From assembly GCA_035649415.1 (NCBI GenBank), contig DASRJP010000047.1, positions 1 through 6,258 of the forward strand: DNA of 6,258 bases. Direction: 5' to 3'. Below the pieces are notes generated by a model, which saw only the letters and a program-made list of their open reading frames with translations, was not told where the DNA came from and made no database searches. A program made the translations under genes and the position numbers. Each line of letters opens with the position of its first letter. Position 1 is the stretch's first letter. Shown here piece after piece: positions 4,752 to 6,258 of the stretch. This stretch comes from DATKDU01 sp035649415. Lineage in GTDB: Bacteria; Planctomycetota; Planctomycetia; Pirellulales; Pirellulaceae.

Positions 4752-5684
4752 CTAACTGATTAGGCGGCTGGCGCTTCCGTGCATCAGCTTCTCAAGTTGA
4801 TCGAGGCTCAGCGGCGATTCGAACAGCTTCATCACGGCGCTTTCGCAGGGAAAATAGGGCGCGTGCGACCCAAAGAGCAGCCGCTCGACAGGGATTGCAC
4901 CGCGGTAACTGTAGTTCTTTCCCTCGATGAGCCGGCCGACGCCGCCGTTCCCTTCGGTGGCGGCAATATCGAACGTGACTTGCGTCTGGTGCACCAAGGA
5001 CTCGACATTGTTCCCCAAGAGCGGCCCGGCCGAATTGATGAGCTGCACCTTCGCCTGCGGCACGTTCTTGAGCAGGTCGACCAGCGGCGCGACGTTCACG
5101 GCGGAAATGGCGATGGCCTGGTGGTGCACGCGCTCGTCCTCCATCCGCATGACAATCTGCACGAGCAGTTTCCGCTTGGCGGCTTCGCCGATGAGCCGCG
5201 CGAACTCGGGCTGATCGAGCGCGTATCCGTGATAGGCCGGATAAAGCCGCACCCCCAGCATTTTGTACTGCTCGTGACAGCGCCTTAAATCTTCCTCCCA
5301 GTCCGACCAGGCCGGATTGACGCTGCCGATGGGAATGAACATGCCATCGCCGCGCGTGCGGCACTCCTCGGCGAGGCGGCGGTTGATCTGGTCGAGCTGC
5401 TTTTGCAGGACCGCCTCGAAGCTGCCAGCCCACGCCTTGGTGATGCGATGCTTTCGCAGCTTCGCGATGAGTGCCTCCGTGCGGTCGTACTTCAGCTTGC
5501 GGAAAGGCCACTCGAAGAGATGGACGTTGGTGTCGATAATTTCTGGGCCTGCGGGCGCTGATTCGGCACCCTCACCGGTTTGGCCGGCAAGCGAAGCGGC
5601 CAGCGGCAATACAGCGGGAATCAGCGACGCCTTGACGAAAGTTCGCCGGTTGATTGCTTTCGTGTGATGACGATCATGAGGCAT
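4752..5684 (-). CDS. Tat-exported amidohydrolase-fold protein with degenerate metal site
   Basis: A 310-residue protein. NRRTFVKA (12-19) followed by a hydrophobic stretch to about residue 33 is a twin-arginine signal, implying export in folded form. The mature part begins near EIIDTNVHLFEWPF (48-61), the first strand of an Amidohydrolase_2 barrel. Compared with its operon partner the ligands are altered: N53 replaces the first His of HxH (H55 is kept), V178 stands at the strand-5 His, N217 (QLINSAG) at the strand-6 His, and H274 (FGSHAP) at the strand-8 Asp. Overall order and length are typical, including a GVRLYPAYHGY segment (144-154). GGGGGA lies just before the ATG on the minus strand as a ribosome binding site. 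It may be a non-metal enzyme, a binding protein or a subgroup with a different mechanism. It is the promoter-proximal gene of the pair. Confidence 0.85.
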   Translation of the reverse strand: MPHDRHHTKAINRRTFVKASLIPAVLPLAASLAGQTGEGAESAPAGPEIIDTNVHLFEWPFRKLKYDRTEALIAKLRKHRITKAWAGSFEAVLQKQLDQINRRLAEECRTRGDGMFIPIGSVNPAWSDWEEDLRRCHEQYKMLGVRLYPAYHGYALDQPEFARLIGEAAKRKLLVQIVMRMEDERVHHQAIAISAVNVAPLVDLLKNVPQAKVQLINSAGPLLGNNVESLVHQTQVTFDIAATEGNGGVGRLIEGKNYSYRGAIPVERLLFGSHAPYFPCESAVMKLFESPLSLDQLEKLMHGSASRLIS

Positions 5685-5723
5685 GTCTTCCCCCGTCGGC
5701 TGGTCACCGCCTGGTGCGGCAAG

Positions 5724-5754
5724 TTGAGGAGATTCGTCGTCGCCATGTTATACT
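5724..5754 (+). promoter_or_regulatory. Promoter for the rightward transglutaminase-like gene
   Basis: TTGAGG (5724-5729) and TATACT (5749-5754) match -35 and -10 consensus at four and five of six bases. The spacer is 19 bases, slightly long. Transcription would start near 5761, giving a leader of about 45 bases before the start codon. Confidence 0.5.
5747..5752 (-). promoter_or_regulatory. Possible overlapping -10 element for the leftward amidohydrolase operon
   Basis: Read on the minus strand these bases are TATAAC, five of six -10 consensus positions. They overlap the rightward TATACT by four bases. A start near 5740 would give a leader of roughly 55 bases before the ATG at 5684. The matching -35 (TTCGCC, 5776-5771) is poor, so this depends on the -10 alone. 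Confidence 0.35.
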
Positions 5755-5805
5755 CCGCTCGTTGGCCGAAGGCGAATCTATAGCGCTCGAGCCTGGAACA
5801 TGAAC

Positions 5806-6258
5806 ATGCGAACTATCCTGTGGCCCCTGTCGGTGCTGCTCCTCCCAACGACCTTGTGCGCCGAGGAACTGGCGCCTTGGAAATCTAACCACCATCCAAC
5901 CGACGCGCCCAAGCGTCACGTCCAGGAGGTCGCGGCAGGAAAGCTGCAATATACGGTCGCGCAGGGGGGCACGATGGACGGGCGGAATTGCCGCTCGCCA
6001 CAGGGAGTCTGGACTCCTTTCGAGCAGACCTGGGAATCGAACCGGTCCGTGCGGATGGAAAATGTCGGCGAAACTGACGTCGTCAATCCGTGGCTTGTGA
6101 GCGGTGACAAGGACTTGCGCAGCGTCAGCGCGATGGTGGCCCGGGCCGTCGAGCCAGGGATGACCGACCAGGAAAAGGCGATGTCCCTCTGGTGGCAGGA
6201 GGTGCAGCATCGTTTTCACTACGGCGGTGACAACCAGGAGCTCTTGAGCCCGGTCAAG
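5806..6258 (+). CDS. Exported transglutaminase-like protein (3' end outside window)
   Basis: The frame is open from ATG 5806 to the right edge (151 codons). A second ATG at 5800, two codons earlier, is possible; 5806 is preferred because GGA (5795-5797) is then well spaced. MRTILWPLSVLLLPTTLCA is a Sec signal peptide with likely cleavage before EELAPW. The lone Cys does not fit a lipobox. Residues about 60-95 contain GVWTPFEQTWESNRSVRMEN and NPWLVS. Residues about 109-151 (AMVARAVEPGMTDQEKAMSL, then WWQEV and RFHYGG) match the entry to a transglutaminase-like domain: a helix with DQEKA followed by aromatic-rich sequence. The catalytic Cys, His and Asp would lie beyond the edge, so activity cannot be judged. 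Such domains in planctomycetes occur in exported proteins of unclear substrate. It is divergent from the amidohydrolase operon. Confidence 0.68.
   Translation, partial: MRTILWPLSVLLLPTTLCAEELAPWKSNHHPTDAPKRHVQEVAAGKLQYTVAQGGTMDGRNCRSPQGVWTPFEQTWESNRSVRMENVGETDVVNPWLVSGDKDLRSVSAMVARAVEPGMTDQEKAMSLWWQEVQHRFHYGGDNQELLSPVK

Noticed and set aside
4792..5511. 239-codon minus-strand frame inside the Tat amidohydrolase gene
   Set aside because: Arg/Ala/His-rich out-of-frame shadow of a gene with a clear Tat signal and barrel motifs.
1..6258. CRISPR array, insertion sequence or long direct repeats
   Set aside because: No regularly spaced repeats, transposase or terminal repeats were seen. The 12-base match CAGCCTGCGTCG at 16-27 and 1228-1239 looks like coincidence.

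Overview
The window most likely comes from a planctomycete, probably of the Pirellulales type. The DNA is moderately GC-rich. Two short proteins open with the [M]KF-S/T-IR-x-LL-x-LTL membrane-anchor motif, which recurs in planctomycete genomes. The larger genes encode exported proteins of kinds common there: a Kelch-like propeller, a HEAT-like/Ig-like protein, a Tat-exported amidohydrolase-fold protein and a transglutaminase-like protein. This assignment is inferred from protein style, not from a marker gene.

Left part (1-1450): a cluster of very short membrane proteins. A minus-strand gene runs off the left edge (1-179). After a roughly 415-base gap holding one good and one weak terminator-like hairpin come four tightly packed plus-strand genes (595-714, 740-973, 1006-1254, 1262-1375). 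They form two paralogous pairs: 1-179 with 740-973, and 595-714 with 1262-1375. The pairing, with mostly synonymous differences in the second pair, is the best evidence that these tiny frames are genes. A perfect 12-base inverted repeat straddles the junction between the second and third plus-strand genes. A very small basic minus-strand frame (1352-1447) may face them.

Middle (1450-3770): a tRNA-Ser(CGA) gene with an irregular acceptor and D arm lies directly downstream of a promoter-like sequence. Two secreted-protein genes follow on the plus strand: a Kelch-like beta-propeller (1829-2971), and a HEAT-like plus beta-sandwich protein (3052-3765) with a hairpin just before its ribosome binding site.

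Right part (3770-6258): two amidohydrolase-fold genes form a probable minus-strand operon, transcribed from 5684 leftward. The first product is Tat-exported and has lost most of the expected metal ligands. The second looks cytoplasmic and keeps the N-terminal HxH. Both carry His where the family normally has the beta-8 Asp. A divergent promoter region with overlapping -10 elements separates this operon from a plus-strand gene for an exported transglutaminase-like protein that runs off the right edge. Nothing in the sequence ties these enzymes to a particular substrate.
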